DNA of 64,000 nucleotides. It comes from Staphylococcus nepalensis (GTDB lineage: Bacteria; Bacillota; Bacilli; Staphylococcales; Staphylococcaceae). Position 1 is the first letter of the stretch. Each line of letters begins with the position of its first letter. The DNA is taken from positions 1 to 64,000 of the forward strand of contig NZ_BMCF01000009.1 in the NCBI RefSeq assembly GCF_014635045.1, read 5' to 3'. Positions 1 to 11,809 of this stretch are shown in pieces. The notes below the pieces were generated by a model. That model was not told where the DNA came from. It saw only the letters and a program-made list of their open reading frames with translations, and searched no databases. The position numbers and the translations under genes were made by a program.

Positions 1-9
1 ATCAACTTG

Positions 10-124
10 TCTGGTGACTATAGCAAGGAGGTCACACCTGTTCCCATGCCGAACACAGAAGTTAAGCTCCTTAGCGCCGATGGTAGTCGGACTTACGTTC
101 CGCAAGAGTAGGACGTTGCCAGGC
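10..124 (+). rRNA. rrf: 5S ribosomal RNA
   Basis: This is a complete 5S rRNA of about 115 nt. It shows the conserved staphylococcal 5' end (TCTGGTGACTATAGC), the internal CCATGCCGAACACAGAAG segment, and a 3' end (GTTGCCAGGC) complementary to the 5' end. It is the last gene of an rRNA operon whose 16S and 23S genes lie to the left of the window. It is followed at once by a strong hairpin terminator and by a partial second copy of its own 3' end. Confidence 0.96.
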
Positions 125-147
125 AAGCATATAGGATGCGATGAGCC

Positions 148-170
148 GAGACCGAAAGGTCTCTTTTTTT
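148..170 (+). terminator. rRNA operon intrinsic terminator (copy 1)
   Basis: GAGACC-GAAA-GGTCTC is a perfect six-pair stem with a GNRA-type tetraloop, followed by a run of T. It lies 24 bases after the 5S rRNA and ends the rRNA operon. Confidence 0.92.
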
Positions 171-339
171 GTCCAAAAGGAGCTTAACTTCCAGTGTGAA
201 GCACTGAAAAACGATTGCCATGAGAAAGCGTTTGAAGCTGACGAACTAAGCGAAAGACGAAACGAGCTTACAAGTGGTAAGTGAGTAAGGAAAGCGTGCA
301 AGTGAGGAAAGATGCGAGCGCTTGCCTCATGGCAAGAAA

Positions 340-397
340 GCTTCTTAGCGCTGATGGTAGCCGACTTACGTTCCGCAAGAGTAGGACGTTGCCAGGC
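340..397 (+). pseudogene. truncated 5S rRNA 3' fragment
   Basis: Only the last half of 5S rRNA is present, from the counterpart of base 66 to the GTTGCCAGGC end, with one deletion and a few substitutions relative to the complete gene. It lacks the 5' strand needed for helix I, so it cannot fold as 5S rRNA. It is followed by its own copy of the terminator. Confidence 0.85.
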
Positions 398-420
398 AAG
401 CATATAGGATGCGATGAGCC

Positions 421-444
421 GAGACCGAAAGGTCTCTTTTTTTT
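421..444 (+). terminator. rRNA-type terminator (copy 2)
   Basis: This is a second, identical GAGACC-GAAA-GGTCTC hairpin with eight T residues, part of the tandem duplication. It may catch transcripts that read through the first terminator. Confidence 0.85.
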
Positions 445-528
445 GCCAAAAGGACTTAACTACCAGTGTGAAGCACTGAAAAACAATTGTCATGAGAAAG
501 CGTTTGAAGCTGACGAACTAAAGGAATA

Positions 529-584
529 CATGAGCCCTCAGCTCATGTATAAGTCCCACTAACTCCGTAAACGGAGAAGAGGGA
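529..584. terminator. paired hairpins between rRNA remnant and ilvA
   Basis: Two hairpins lie side by side. ATACATGAGC-CCTCA-GCTCATGTAT (529-553) has a perfect ten-pair stem. A nested structure follows (555-584), with GTCCC/GGGAC outside and CTCCG/CGGAG inside. On the minus strand they follow the ilvA stop and lead into TCCTTTAG, so they may end the ilv-leu transcript. The T tract is poor, so this is a candidate only. The right arm also resembles the 5S tail (AGAGGGACGTTG), perhaps another decayed copy. Confidence 0.45.
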
Positions 585-596
585 CGTTGTCGAATA

Positions 597-1865
597 TTAA
601 ATAAGTAGTGAATAAAGCATTTTATTTTCATTGATATAGATATTTGAAGGATCAAATTGATCTACATTTGATTTGAGGTTATCTAAATCTTGATGATTAT
701 TTAATTGGATACCGATGATAACTGTTCCTGTATTTTGTGAGCTCTTTTTAAGGTATTCAAATTTGGTAATATCATCTTTCGGTCCAAGGACTTCATTGAC
801 AAATTCTCTTAAAGCGCCAGGGCGTTGTGGAAAGTTAAGAATGAAATAGTGTTTCATTTCTTCAAATAACAACGAGCGTTCTTCAATTTCTTTCATACGA
901 TTAATATCATTATTGCCACCGCTCACAACGCAAACAACTGTCTTACCTTTAATTTCTGAACGGTATTGTTCTAGTGCTGTCACACTCAATGCGCCTGCAG
1001 GTTCAGCAATAATCGCTTGTTTAGAATACATGTCCAATATAGTTGAACATACAGCACCTTCATGCACTTGAACGTAATCATCTACTACATTTTTAGCGAT
1101 ATCATAAGTGATTTCGCCTACTTTTGCTACTGACGCACCGTCTACAAATTTATCAATATCAGGTAAAGTTACAATTTGATTTTGTAGTACTACTGAAGCA
1201 TACATACTGCTAGCCCCAGCAGGCTCTACACCGATGATAGAAGTTTGTGGTGAATGTGCTTTAAAATAAGTACCTACACCTGAAATTAAACCACCACCGC
1301 CAATTGCTGAGAATAAATAATCAAATTGTATATCATCTTCAGCAGATTGTTCAATGATTTCTTTTGCTAATGTGCCTTGCCCAGCAATTGTATAAATGTT
1401 GTTAAAGGGGTCAATGAAATTCATTTTATGGTTCTCAGTATACGTAAGTGCTTCTTTCAAGCAATCATCAAAAGTATCTCCTGTTAGGACAACTTCTGCA
1501 TTACGGCCTCCAAAAAATTTCACTTGGTTAATTTTTTGAAGTGGGGTCGTTACAGGCATAAAAATAACTGCTTTTAAATTTAATTTGTTAGCTGTATATG
1601 CAACACCTTGTGCGTGATTACCTGCACTGGCACATGTAATACCATTTTGTCTATCATTTTCATTTAACGCTATAATTGCGTTATAAGCACCTCTCAGTTT
1701 AAAGGACCTAACCCATTGTAAGTCTTCTCTTTTTAAATAGACGTTACAATCATATTTAAGTGATAAGTAATGATCCTTTTGTAAGGGTGTTTCTTTAACA
1801 ACATCTTTTAATTGTAAGAAAGCTTCATCGATATCTTTGGAAGAAACAGTTGTTTTTACAGTCAT
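597..1865 (-). CDS. ilvA: threonine ammonia-lyase (threonine deaminase), biosynthetic
   Basis: A PLP enzyme that converts threonine to 2-oxobutyrate, the first step of isoleucine synthesis. The PLP-lysine region reads [12 protein letters not shown] and a glycine-rich phosphate loop reads [13 protein letters not shown]-terminal ACT-like regulatory domain begins near residue 325 ([17 protein letters not shown]). The ATG at 1865 is chosen because AAAGGTG lies 8 bases upstream; a GTG three codons earlier is too close to it. The protein is then 422 aa, usual for the family. It is the last gene of the ilvD-to-ilvA operon, 27 bases after leuD. Confidence 0.95.
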   Translation of the reverse strand: MTVKTTVSSKDIDEAFLQLKDVVKETPLQKDHYLSLKYDCNVYLKREDLQWVRSFKLRGAYNAIIALNENDRQNGITCASAGNHAQGVAYTANKLNLKAVIFMPVTTPLQKINQVKFFGGRNAEVVLTGDTFDDCLKEALTYTENHKMNFIDPFNNIYTIAGQGTLAKEIIEQSAEDDIQFDYLFSAIGGGGLISGVGTYFKAHSPQTSIIGVEPAGASSMYASVVLQNQIVTLPDIDKFVDGASVAKVGEITYDIAKNVVDDYVQVHEGAVCSTILDMYSKQAIIAEPAGALSVTALEQYRSEIKGKTVVCVVSGGNNDINRMKEIEERSLLFEEMKHYFILNFPQRPGALREFVNEVLGPKDDITKFEYLKKSSQNTGTVIIGIQLNNHQDLDNLKSNVDQFDPSNIYINENKMLYSLLI

Positions 1866-1892
1866 AAATTTCACACCTTTATTTAAATTTCG

Positions 1893-2468
1893 TTAAAATG
1901 TTTTTGCTGTTTCGTATGCTTGAATTTGATCTTCATATTGAAGTGTTACTGCAATATCATCAAGTCCGTTAATAAGCTTGTTTTTCCAGGTTTCATCAAT
2001 GTCAAAATGAAATTGTTTGTTTCCTGCAGTCACTGTTTGATTAGGCAAATCAACAGTGACTTCTCCTGTTTCTACTATATATTCTCTTTCGTTTTCATCT
2101 AAAACGATAGGCAGCATAGCGTTTTTAGTACAGTTCATATAAAAAATATCGCTATAACTACCGGCAATAATAATATCAAAACCGTAATCTTTAATGGCCC
2201 AAGCTGCATGTTCACGACTTGATCCACATCCAAAATTATCACCTGTCACCAAAATAGAAGCGTCTTTGTATTCAGGTTTATTTGGGTTGAACTCTGGATT
2301 GTCTGATCCGTCTGCTAAATAACGCCATTCATCAAAAGCAAAGGGCCCAAATCCTGATTTTGAAATACGTTTCAAGTGTACTTTGGGGATAATTTGGTCA
2401 GTGTCAATATTATCGTGAAATAATGGCACAACTTTTCCTGTATAAGTTGTAATAGGTTGGATATCCAT
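1893..2468 (-). CDS. leuD: 3-isopropylmalate dehydratase small subunit
   Basis: The swivel-domain subunit of isopropylmalate isomerase, which partners LeuC to move the hydroxyl group of isopropylmalate in leucine synthesis. The family signatures [10 protein letters not shown] near the start and [17 protein letters not shown] in the middle are present. The ATG at 2468 sits 9 bases after AAAGGTGG, giving 191 aa; an upstream TTG in frame is less likely. Only one base separates the leuC stop from this start, so translation is probably coupled. Confidence 0.94.
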   Translation of the reverse strand: MDIQPITTYTGKVVPLFHDNIDTDQIIPKVHLKRISKSGFGPFAFDEWRYLADGSDNPEFNPNKPEYKDASILVTGDNFGCGSSREHAAWAIKDYGFDIIIAGSYSDIFYMNCTKNAMLPIVLDENEREYIVETGEVTVDLPNQTVTAGNKQFHFDIDETWKNKLINGLDDIAVTLQYEDQIQAYETAKTF

Positions 2469-2469
2469 A

Positions 2470-3840
2470 TTATACAACCACCTTTCTAACGTCTACAAAT
2501 CTACCGTTAATTGCTGCCGCAGCAGCCATGGCAGGGGAGACTAAGTGTGTTCGTGCACCTTTACCTTGGCGTCCCTCAAAATTACGGTTACTTGTTGAAG
2601 CGCAGTGAACCCCATCTGGTACTTGGTCTGGATTCATTCCTAGGCACATGGAGCAACCTGGTTCTCTCCATTCAAAACCAGCATTTTTAAATACTTTATC
2701 AAGACCTAATTTTTCAGCTTCTATTTTTACGGTTCTAGATCCTGGCACAACAATTGCAGTGATATTAGGATGCACTTGATTTCCTTCTACAATGTGGCTT
2801 GCTTCAATAAGGTCAGATAGTCGAGCATTCGTACATGAACCTAAGAATACATAACCTAATTCAATATCTTCTGCTTTTTGGCCTGGTTCTAATCCCATAT
2901 AGTTATAAGCACGTTCATCATTCACATCTTCAATTTCTGGGAAGGGTGTATTAAAACTCACACCCATTTCAGGGCTTGTCCCCCAAGTTACTTGCGGCTC
3001 TAAATCTGACACATCAAGTTGAATAACTTTATCAAATTCTGCGTCTTTATCTGTATACAGCTCACGCCATTCATCAACTGCGTATTTATAATTTGTTGCG
3101 TAAGGGCGCCCTTGAACATATTCAAATGTTGTTTCATCAGGGGCCATCATGCCGTATTTGGCTCCAGCTTCAATTGCCATATTACAAATGGTCATTCTAG
3201 CTTCCATTGACAAACTACTGATTGTTTCGCCAGAGAATTCAAGGGCATACCCCGTACCGAAATCTACACCATATTGATTAATCAGATATAAGATAATGTC
3301 TTTAGCATATACACCTGTAGGTAATTGACCTGTAACATCGATTTTAAGATTTTTTGGTTTGGTTTGCCATAACGTTTGTGTGGCAAAGACGTGTTCAACT
3401 TCACTTGTACCAATACCAAAAGCGATTGCACCGAAAGCACCGTGTGTAGCTGTATGAGAATCACCACATACAATCGTTTTGCCAGGTTGTGTAAGTCCAG
3501 TTTCAGGACCAACCATATGCACGATGCCTTGTTCGTCAGATCCCATATCAAATATATGAACGTCAAATTCTGTAGCGTTTTTTTGAAGTGTTGTGATTTG
3601 TTTATTCGCTATTTCATCTTTAATGTTAAAAATATCTACTGTCGGTACGTTATGATCTAATGTCGCATATGTTAAATCTGGTCTACGAAGTTTTCTATTT
3701 TGTAGTCTTAGTCCTTCAAATGCTTGAGGAGATGTGACTTCATGTATAAGATGCAAATCTATATATAATAATTGTGGGTCACCTTCTTTACCAGTTAAGA
3801 CATGCTTGTTCCAAACTTTATCAAATAGTGTTTTACCCAT
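2470..3840 (-). CDS. leuC: 3-isopropylmalate dehydratase large subunit
   Basis: The aconitase-type [4Fe-4S] subunit of isopropylmalate isomerase (456 aa). The three cluster cysteines are visible as one in GSCTNAR and two in [25 protein letters not shown] near residue 130 is the substrate-binding signature. A good Shine-Dalgarno (AGGAGATG) precedes the ATG. It sits between leuB and leuD, 17 bases after leuB. Confidence 0.95.
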   Translation of the reverse strand: MGKTLFDKVWNKHVLTGKEGDPQLLYIDLHLIHEVTSPQAFEGLRLQNRKLRRPDLTYATLDHNVPTVDIFNIKDEIANKQITTLQKNATEFDVHIFDMGSDEQGIVHMVGPETGLTQPGKTIVCGDSHTATHGAFGAIAFGIGTSEVEHVFATQTLWQTKPKNLKIDVTGQLPTGVYAKDIILYLINQYGVDFGTGYALEFSGETISSLSMEARMTICNMAIEAGAKYGMMAPDETTFEYVQGRPYATNYKYAVDEWRELYTDKDAEFDKVIQLDVSDLEPQVTWGTSPEMGVSFNTPFPEIEDVNDERAYNYMGLEPGQKAEDIELGYVFLGSCTNARLSDLIEASHIVEGNQVHPNITAIVVPGSRTVKIEAEKLGLDKVFKNAGFEWREPGCSMCLGMNPDQVPDGVHCASTSNRNFEGRQGKGARTHLVSPAMAAAAAINGRFVDVRKVVV

Positions 3841-3857
3841 ATGACATCTCCTCCTTT

Positions 3858-4898
3858 TTAAAGATTTTGTTTAACGAATTTAAAAATATCTGATGTATTA
3901 TAATTACCATTGAGGTCGCGCGTTGTTTTTTCTTCTTCAATAAGTTGGTAAACGACCGATTCTAATTTATTAGCGGCTTCTGTTTCTTTAAGACTTTCTC
4001 TTAGACACATGACGAGTGATAAAAGCATGCCGAATGGATTGGCTTTATCTTGGTTAGCGATATCAGGCGCAGAACCGTGAATAGGTTCATATAGCCTTGG
4101 CCCATTTTCACTAAAACTGGCTGACGGAGAAAGACCTAAAGAACCTGGGATAACCGATGCTTCATCACTTAAAATATCTCCGAATAAATTTTCAGTGACG
4201 ATGACGTCAAATTGAGACGGGTTAGTAATTAAATGCATTGCACAAGCATCGACAAGTAAATGATTTACTTCTACATCTGGGTATTCATTAGCAACGTCAT
4301 TGATAACCTTACGCCATAATTTACTAGATGAAAGCACATTTTCTTTATCCACAGAAGTCAATTTCTTGTGACGTTTTTGAGCTAAATCAAAGGCAACTCT
4401 TGCGATTCGTTCAATTTCTTCACGTGTATAAGTTAAAGAATCTAAAGCTTGTTTTTCATTCCAATGTTTTGGTTCACCGAAGTATATACCGCCCGTTAAT
4501 TCTCTGACTAAGATAAAATCGGTACCTGCAACGCGTTCTTTTTTAATAGGTGACAAGTGACTTGTACCACTAGTGACTGTAGTAGGGCGGATGTTAGCAA
4601 ATAAACCTAATGATTTACGAATACCTAATAGGCCTTGTTCGGGTCTATTATTAGGATCTGTCCATTTAGGTCCTCCTACAGCACCTAGCAGAATGGCATC
4701 TGCTTGCTTACAAGCATTTAGTGTCGTATCGGGTAGCGGCGTACCGTGATTGTCTATTGCGATGCCGCCAAAATCATGGGTTTCTATTTCATAATTAAAA
4801 TTAAAGTCAGAACTTAATTGAGAAAGAATTTCTAATGAACCATTTAAAATTTCAGGTCCAATACCATCGCCGGGTAGAGCAACAATTTTATAACTCAT
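3858..4898 (-). CDS. leuB: 3-isopropylmalate dehydrogenase
   Basis: An NAD-dependent beta-decarboxylating dehydrogenase that makes 2-oxoisocaproate from 3-isopropylmalate. It has the N-terminal GDGIGPEI motif, the [10 protein letters not shown] loop, and the NAD/metal signature around [19 protein letters not shown]. At 346 aa it has the usual family length. The start overlaps the leuA stop by four bases, a sign of translational coupling within the operon. Confidence 0.95.
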   Translation of the reverse strand: MSYKIVALPGDGIGPEILNGSLEILSQLSSDFNFNYEIETHDFGGIAIDNHGTPLPDTTLNACKQADAILLGAVGGPKWTDPNNRPEQGLLGIRKSLGLFANIRPTTVTSGTSHLSPIKKERVAGTDFILVRELTGGIYFGEPKHWNEKQALDSLTYTREEIERIARVAFDLAQKRHKKLTSVDKENVLSSSKLWRKVINDVANEYPDVEVNHLLVDACAMHLITNPSQFDVIVTENLFGDILSDEASVIPGSLGLSPSASFSENGPRLYEPIHGSAPDIANQDKANPFGMLLSLVMCLRESLKETEAANKLESVVYQLIEEEKTTRDLNGNYNTSDIFKFVKQNL

Positions 4899-6430
4899 GA
4901 GTGAATACCTTCTTCCACTTTCGAATTTGAGACATATTTAGCATGAGCTTCTACATATGATTTGCATGAAGCTAATAAAATGTCATGATCGATACCTACG
5001 CCAGTAACTTCTTGATCTCCAATTTTAATTTGTACGTGTACTTCTGCTTGTGCATCCGTTCCTTCAGTTACAGACTCTATGCGATAATCAATAAGTTCCG
5101 TTTCGCGATTGAAAATACGATCTACTGCATTATATACAGAAACAATAGAGCCGGTACCGATACTTGAATCTTGATACGTATGACCATCTTTATCTTTAAT
5201 GACGACCACAGCACTTTGTAATCCATTTGAAACGAATTGTAGTTGCAATGTTTCAACTTTGTAAATCGCATTTTGTTCATGCTCAGTACCTTGAATTAAT
5301 GCGTGAATATCTCTATCAGTAACTGCTTTTTTCTTATCGGCAATTGTTTTAAATTGCTTAAATAGTGCTTTTTGTTCTTCTGGTTCAACTTCATAGCCTA
5401 ATGCAATTAGTTTTTCTGAAAATGCGTGTTTACCCGATAGTTTTCCTAATGGTAATTCAGTTGTTTTAACGCCTACGAGTTGAGGTGTCATAATTTCATA
5501 TGTTTCAGGGTTCTTAAGGACGCCATCTTGATGAATTCCTGATTCATGGCTGAATGCATTTTGACCAACAATTGCTTTGTTTCTAGGGACTCGAATACCT
5601 GCGTATCGAGCAATCAAATCAGAAGTGTCTTTCGTTTCTTCAAGATTTATTCTAGTTTGGTTACCGTAATGATCTTGTCGAACGTAAAGGCCAAGTGCTA
5701 CTTCCTCAAGGGCCGTATTACCTGCACGTTCCCCAATACCATTTAAAGTTCCCTCAATACGTTTTGCGCCGTTCTCTATTGCAGCCATACTATTTGCAAC
5801 TGCTAAACCTAAATCGTCATGACAGTGTGCACTGTAGATGACTTCATGATCAGTTTTAATTTTTTCTTGGAGTGTTTTAAAAATTTTGCCATATTCTGAA
5901 GGGTAACTAAAGCCAACAGTATCAGGTATATTGATTACACTTGCTCCAGCATCAACAGCAGTTTGGACACATTCGATTAAGAAAGGTAATTCAGTTCTTG
6001 TAGCATCTTCTGGTGAAAATTGAACGAGCTCAAAGTAATTTGTAGCATAGGCTACATGCTCTTTGATTGATGCTAAAACGTCTTCTTTAGACATCATTAG
6101 TTTTGAATCACGGTGGATAGGGCTAGTTGCTAAGAATACGTGTATTCTAGGCTTTACAGCTTCCTTAGTTGATTCATAAACGGCGTCAATATCTTTCTTC
6201 ACACAACGTGCTAATCCACAAACAGCAGTTGTTGTTAAGGTTTTAGAAATCTCTTCCACAGATTTAAAACTACCTGTACTTGAAGCGGGGAAACCAGCTT
6301 CTATAATATCTACACCCCATTTTTCAAGTTGCTTAGCGATTTTTAGACGCTCATCGAATGAAAAATTGACGCCCGGTGTTTGTTCGCCGTCTCTTAGTGT
6401 GGTATCAAATATTTGAATATGGCTATTCAT
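4895..6430 (-). CDS. leuA: 2-isopropylmalate synthase
   Basis: Condenses acetyl-CoA with 2-oxoisovalerate, the committed step to leucine. The DRE-TIM barrel signature [12 protein letters not shown] begins near residue 9, the metal ligands are in [13 protein letters not shown], and the C-terminal LeuA allosteric domain covers roughly residues 385-500. The ATG at 6430 lies downstream of AGGAG; the ATG three codons earlier overlaps that ribosome site, so the protein is taken as 511 aa. A 125-base gap separates it from ilvC. Confidence 0.95.
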   Translation of the reverse strand: MNSHIQIFDTTLRDGEQTPGVNFSFDERLKIAKQLEKWGVDIIEAGFPASSTGSFKSVEEISKTLTTTAVCGLARCVKKDIDAVYESTKEAVKPRIHVFLATSPIHRDSKLMMSKEDVLASIKEHVAYATNYFELVQFSPEDATRTELPFLIECVQTAVDAGASVINIPDTVGFSYPSEYGKIFKTLQEKIKTDHEVIYSAHCHDDLGLAVANSMAAIENGAKRIEGTLNGIGERAGNTALEEVALGLYVRQDHYGNQTRINLEETKDTSDLIARYAGIRVPRNKAIVGQNAFSHESGIHQDGVLKNPETYEIMTPQLVGVKTTELPLGKLSGKHAFSEKLIALGYEVEPEEQKALFKQFKTIADKKKAVTDRDIHALIQGTEHEQNAIYKVETLQLQFVSNGLQSAVVVIKDKDGHTYQDSSIGTGSIVSVYNAVDRIFNRETELIDYRIESVTEGTDAQAEVHVQIKIGDQEVTGVGIDHDILLASCKSYVEAHAKYVSNSKVEEGIHS

Positions 6431-6555
6431 TTTAAACATCTCCTAATAAATAAATTTTAGCAACATATGATGTAATGGCTGAAGAATCGCACATTACAGT
6501 AAATATCAAAGATATTTTACACAGTTTGATTCTCCAGATATCATCATATAACTAA

Positions 6556-7578
<1,023 letters not shown>

Positions 7579-7604
7579 TTAAAATATCGTTTTAGTACTT
7601 AGCT

Positions 7605-8078
7605 TTAAACTAAACTTGCTGAACCAGTTCTAGAAACTTGTTCAATGTTATATGATGATAGATCGTCTAATAAGTTGTCCATTGTATACTGTGGGCCAGA
7701 AGCTTGAAGATACGTATAAGGCGCCTCACTTTTTAGAACTGAAACTAGCGCATCATATGGTTTAATAATATTTTGTAAATCTTGATGATTACTTGGTGTT
7801 TCTAATTTCACAAGTACTAATTCTCTGTTGTATGTGTTTGTATCCGTGATGTCTTCTACTTCTATGATGTTTATTTGTTTTTCGAGTTGTCTTAATAGAT
7901 TTCGTAACACATCTGAATCTGGGATTTCTGCTACAAAAGTAATATTAGAAATTCCTTCTTCTCGAGTGGGTGTTACTGATAGTGTGACAATATTAAATTG
8001 CCTACGTACAAAAATACCTGTTAATCTGTTTAAAGTACCAGCCTTGTCCATAACTTTGGTTCTAAATGTGCGTCTCAT
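7605..8078 (-). CDS. ilvN: acetolactate synthase small (regulatory) subunit
   Basis: The regulatory subunit that confers valine feedback on IlvB. An N-terminal ACT domain is visible (TLNRLTGIFVRRQFNIVTLSV) and a C-terminal ALS-type domain follows (157 aa in all). Its start overlaps the ilvB stop by four bases, as expected for co-translated partners. It is also called ilvH in some annotations. Confidence 0.92.
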   Translation of the reverse strand: MRRTFRTKVMDKAGTLNRLTGIFVRRQFNIVTLSVTPTREEGISNITFVAEIPDSDVLRNLLRQLEKQINIIEVEDITDTNTYNRELVLVKLETPSNHQDLQNIIKPYDALVSVLKSEAPYTYLQASGPQYTMDNLLDDLSSYNIEQVSRTGSASLV

Positions 8079-9865
8079 AATAATCCCTCCATCTCGTAGT
8101 TAGCTTTACCACTAGGAACCATTGGATTAACGGGTTCAATTGGTGAAATACGAACGTCAATTAACGCGGGACCATCATGTTGGAAAGCTTCATCTAGTTT
8201 TTGTTCTAAATGCGCCGGATCATCTATAAGAAATCCTTTAACGTTATAAGCTTCTCCTAATTTTAAGAAATCAGGTTGTCCGTTAAATACAGAATGAGAG
8301 AAACGTTTATTAAAGAATTTATCTTGCCATTGCTTAACCATCCCTAAAGTACCATTGTTTATGATTACTATTTTAATATCCAAGTTGTATTCTTCTAAGA
8401 TTGCCATTTCTTGGTTTGTCATTTGGAAACCGCCATCACCTACAAAAGCTACGACCGTTTTATCAGGTTCTGCTAACTTTGCACCGATTGCAGCGGGGAT
8501 ACCAAAGCCCATTGTTCCTAAGCCACCGCTTGTTACTAATTGACCATGGTTTTTAAATGGGTAGTATTGTGCAACCCACATTTGATGTTGGCCTACGTCA
8601 GTAGTAACCACGGCGTCACCTTGAGTAATTTCTCCTATATATTCAATTGTGCGTTGTGGTTTTGAGAAAGTACCATCAGCGTCTTCTTTAAAAGCGAAAG
8701 GCTGTGCTGATTTATTGTTAAAACATGTTTCTAGCCATTCTTCGTGTCTGATTGAATAGCTTTCAAAATCTAATAAAGCTTCTAAAGTTGCTTTACAGTC
8801 CGCTACAATACCTAAATCCACTTTGATAATTTTATTTATTTCTGAAGGGTCGATATCTATATGAACAATTTTGGCATTAGGAGCAAATTCATCTGGTTTA
8901 CTAGCAAGCCTATCATCGAAGCGGCTTCCAAAATTAATGAGTAAATCACACTCTGTTAATGCCATGTTACTTGCATAGGAACCATGCATGCCTCCCATTC
9001 CTAAAAACAGGGGATTGTCATATGGAATTGCTCCTAGTCCTAATAAAGTGCTTACTACAGGTAATTGATGTCGTGTAACAAACTCGGTCAATACTTCATT
9101 TGCTTTAGCATGGTTAATACCAGCTCCTGAAAGTACAATAGGCTTTTTAGAAGTTTTCAAATAATCACGTAATTTTTGAATTTCAGTTTTATCCGGTTTG
9201 TTAGGTACCGAGTAACCAGGTAAATCTAGTTCATTTGAAACATCTACATTAGTTGATAAAATACCCATGTCTTTAGGGAAGTCAATGACAACTGGTCCTT
9301 TTCTTCCAGAATTAGCAATGTGAAATGCTTCATGAAGTACTTTTGGTATTTCATTTACATTTTTGATTTGATAGTTATGCTTAGTAATTGGCGTCGTCAT
9401 TGAAAGTAAATCCGCTTCTTGAAAGGCGTCTTTGCCAATACCTGCTGTCGCTACTTGGCCAGTAATAACTACCAATGGTAAAGAGTCACTATATGCATCT
9501 GCAATACCAGTGATCGCATTTGTGGCTCCTGGTCCGCTTGTCACTACAACAACACCTGTTTTACCAGAAACACGGGCATACCCTTCAGCAGCGTGAGTTG
9601 CGCCTTGTTCATGTCTAGCTAAAATGTGCTCGATTTTCCCTTCATAAAATGTGTCATATAATGGGAGTACTGCACCGCCAGGGTAACCAAATATGAAATC
9701 TACACCTTCATTTGCGAGCGAATCTACTAATAATTCTGAACCAGATTTCATTTCATCAATTGTTTCTTTTTCTAATTCCATTTCAGGTTCAATTGTTTCT
9801 GTTGTTTCTAAATAATCTAAATTTTCTGACTTTTCGTATTCAAGTATTTCAGTTTGTTTAGACAT
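8075..9865 (-). CDS. ilvB: acetolactate synthase large (catalytic) subunit
   Basis: Thiamine-diphosphate enzyme that condenses pyruvate with itself or with 2-oxobutyrate. The catalytic glutamate region (RHEQGATHAAEGYARVSG), the FAD-domain residues and the ThDP/Mg motif (GDGGFQMTNQEM followed by IKIVIINNGTLGM) are all present. The first 45 or so residues are an acidic extension rich in Glu and Thr before the enzyme domain. The ATG at 9865 has AAGGAG 8 bases upstream and gives 596 aa. It starts 12 bases after ilvD. Confidence 0.95.
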   Translation of the reverse strand: MSKQTEILEYEKSENLDYLETTETIEPEMELEKETIDEMKSGSELLVDSLANEGVDFIFGYPGGAVLPLYDTFYEGKIEHILARHEQGATHAAEGYARVSGKTGVVVVTSGPGATNAITGIADAYSDSLPLVVITGQVATAGIGKDAFQEADLLSMTTPITKHNYQIKNVNEIPKVLHEAFHIANSGRKGPVVIDFPKDMGILSTNVDVSNELDLPGYSVPNKPDKTEIQKLRDYLKTSKKPIVLSGAGINHAKANEVLTEFVTRHQLPVVSTLLGLGAIPYDNPLFLGMGGMHGSYASNMALTECDLLINFGSRFDDRLASKPDEFAPNAKIVHIDIDPSEINKIIKVDLGIVADCKATLEALLDFESYSIRHEEWLETCFNNKSAQPFAFKEDADGTFSKPQRTIEYIGEITQGDAVVTTDVGQHQMWVAQYYPFKNHGQLVTSGGLGTMGFGIPAAIGAKLAEPDKTVVAFVGDGGFQMTNQEMAILEEYNLDIKIVIINNGTLGMVKQWQDKFFNKRFSHSVFNGQPDFLKLGEAYNVKGFLIDDPAHLEQKLDEAFQHDGPALIDVRISPIEPVNPMVPSGKANYEMEGLL

Positions 9866-9877
9866 AATGCTCACTCC

Positions 9878-11566
9878 TTAAATGAGATCTTCAGGTACTT
9901 GCATAATACCACCTGTGTTAGCGCTTGTTACTAATGCAGTATAACGTGCAAGATAACCAGTTTTTACTTTTGCTTTAAATTGTTTTAAGTTTTGTTTTCT
10001 GGATTCCAATACTTCATCTAAAACTTCTACGTTTAATGTCCTGTTCGTTAAATCAATCGTAATTTCGTCGTTATTTTCAATTAAAGCGATAGGGCCACCT
10101 GATGCAGCTTCTGGTGAAATATGTCCGACTGCTATGCCTCTCGTCGCTCCTGAAAATCTACCATCTGTAATTAATGCAACATCTTTACCTAAACCTCTAC
10201 CTACAATAGAAGATGTAGGAGCTAACATCTCTGGCATACCAGGGCCACCTTTAGGTCCTTCATATCTGATAACAACTACGTGTCCTTCACGCACAACGTG
10301 ATTATCAATCGCTTCCACAGCTTCATCATGTGAATCGAAACAGATTGCTTTTCCTTTAAATACTTTAATTGAAGGGTCGACTCCACCAACCTTAATAACT
10401 GCACCATTTGGAGCTAAGTTACCGTATAAGATGGAAAGGCCACCTTGTTTGTCATATGGATTATCGAGATGTCTAATAACGTCACTATTTAGTATTGCTT
10501 TGTTCTCATTGTTCTCACGAAGCGTTTTTCCTGTAGCTGTAATTCTATCTGGATGCAATGTACCTTCTTTCTTAAATAATTCATTGATAATAGCTGGAAC
10601 GCCACCTGCCTCGTGTACATCATGCATTGAATATGAAGAACTTGGTGCGATTTTTGAGAGGTAAGGTGTTTTCTTTGCAATCTCGTTAATTCTTGAGAGG
10701 TCGTAGTCGATACCAGCTTCATTTGCAATAGCTAAAGTGTGTAAAACAGTGTTTGTTGAACCACCCATTGCCATGTCTAAAGCGAATGCATCATCAATTG
10801 CTTCTTTTGTTACAATGTCTCTTGGTTTAATATCATTTTTGATATTATCAACAAGTTTAAACGCTGCTTCACGAATCATTTCTCTACGTTGTTCGCTTAC
10901 TGCTAATGCTGTGCCATTATATGGGAGAGCCAATCCTAAAACTTCCATTAAGCAATTCATTGAATTCGCTGTAAACATACCAGAACATGAACCACAAGTA
11001 GGGCAAGCATTTTGTTCCATATCTAGAAATTCGTCTTTTGAAATTGAACCATCTTTAAATGCACCAACGGCCTCAAACATGGAAGACAAAGTTAATGCTT
11101 TACCTTGTGATGATAAGCCTGCTTTCATAGGCCCACCTGAGCAGAAAATAGCTGGAACGTTAGTTCTTACAGATGCTAATAACATGCCAGGTGTAATCTT
11201 GTCACAGTTCGGTATGTAAAAAACACCATCAAACCAATGTGCATTGATAACAGTTTCTGCAGCGTCTGCAATGATTTCTCTGGACGGAAGTGAATATCTC
11301 ATTCCAATATGTCCCATTGCAATACCGTCATCAACACCGATAGTGTCAAATTCAAAGGGAATAGCGCCTGCTTCACGAATTGCTTCTTTAGCAATATCCG
11401 CAAGTTCTCTTAAATGAACATGTCCTGGGACAATGTCAATGTATGAATTACAAATAGCTACGAAAGGCTTGTTCATATCTGTTGGTTTTTCTAAAGCGCC
11501 TGTTGCGTGCAAAAGGCTTCTTGCTGGAGCTTGATGATCTCCTTTTTTGATCATATCGCTTCTCAT
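9878..11566 (-). CDS. ilvD: dihydroxy-acid dehydratase
   Basis: Fe-S dehydratase giving the 2-oxoacid precursors of valine and isoleucine (562 aa). Cluster cysteines appear in [12 protein letters not shown] and [16 protein letters not shown], and the family signature [19 protein letters not shown] is near the C terminus. A strong GGGGGAATTAAT ribosome site precedes the ATG. It is the first structural gene of the operon, 26 bases after the attenuator terminator, so every downstream gene depends on read-through of that terminator. Confidence 0.96.
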   Translation of the reverse strand: MRSDMIKKGDHQAPARSLLHATGALEKPTDMNKPFVAICNSYIDIVPGHVHLRELADIAKEAIREAGAIPFEFDTIGVDDGIAMGHIGMRYSLPSREIIADAAETVINAHWFDGVFYIPNCDKITPGMLLASVRTNVPAIFCSGGPMKAGLSSQGKALTLSSMFEAVGAFKDGSISKDEFLDMEQNACPTCGSCSGMFTANSMNCLMEVLGLALPYNGTALAVSEQRREMIREAAFKLVDNIKNDIKPRDIVTKEAIDDAFALDMAMGGSTNTVLHTLAIANEAGIDYDLSRINEIAKKTPYLSKIAPSSSYSMHDVHEAGGVPAIINELFKKEGTLHPDRITATGKTLRENNENKAILNSDVIRHLDNPYDKQGGLSILYGNLAPNGAVIKVGGVDPSIKVFKGKAICFDSHDEAVEAIDNHVVREGHVVVIRYEGPKGGPGMPEMLAPTSSIVGRGLGKDVALITDGRFSGATRGIAVGHISPEAASGGPIALIENNDEITIDLTNRTLNVEVLDEVLESRKQNLKQFKAKVKTGYLARYTALVTSANTGGIMQVPEDLI

Positions 11567-11592
11567 ATTAATTCCCCCATAAATTTGAAAAT

Positions 11593-11623
11593 AAAAAAGC
11601 GTCCCAATAAATAATTGGGACGC
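11593..11623 (-). terminator. attenuator terminator in the ilv leader
   Basis: On the minus strand GCGTCCCAAT-TATTT-ATTGGGACGC is a perfect ten-pair stem followed by six T residues, placed between the leader peptide and ilvD. A short TGGGACT segment just upstream (11629-11635) can pair with GTCCCA in the left arm and would disrupt it. This is what an amino-acid attenuator needs. Confidence 0.9.
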
Positions 11624-11690
11624 TTTTGAGTCCCATTCAACTAGAAATAGGACTTAAACATTTAGTAGATTCTTTACTAAAGTTCCAGTC

Positions 11691-11759
11691 CTAATAGCAT
11701 AATAAAATGACTAAAATATTTGAAGTTGTTGGTTGGTATTGCGTTGTATGTTTGGTCAT
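11691..11759 (-). CDS. branched-chain amino acid leader peptide
   Basis: A 22-codon ORF with a good ribosome site (AAAGGAG, 9 bases before the ATG). It begins MTKHTTQYQPTT and ends with the run ILVILL-CY before TAG. Six consecutive Ile, Leu and Val codons directly in front of a chain of hairpins and the ilvD terminator identify it as the sensing peptide of a transcription attenuator. Its stop codon overlaps the first hairpin arm (AGTCCTA on the plus strand, 11687-11693), so ribosome position can decide which hairpins form. Confidence 0.88.
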   Translation of the reverse strand: MTKHTTQYQPTTSNILVILLCY

Positions 11760-11809
11760 TTTATTATGCTCCTTTCCGATAGAATGGTTTGTTTTTATTT
11801 GTTAAATTG

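Larger units (their letters stand above)
66..521 (+). repeat. tandem duplication of 5S 3' end plus terminator and spacer
   Basis: A unit running from the middle of 5S rRNA through the terminator and about 80 bases of spacer (66-250) recurs at 340-521 with a period of about 273 bases. The two copies differ by scattered substitutions and single-base indels. Both keep the GAGACC-GAAA-GGTCTC terminator and the following text (AGTGTGAAGCACTGAAAAAC). Bases 251-339 separate the copies. Unequal exchange between neighbouring rRNA operons, or deletion of an intervening operon, would explain this (inference). Confidence 0.85.

Noticed and set aside
71-493. Minus-strand 140-codon frame across the 5S region
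   Set aside because: It is antisense to 5S rRNA and its duplicate; its internal repetition only reflects the tandem duplication.
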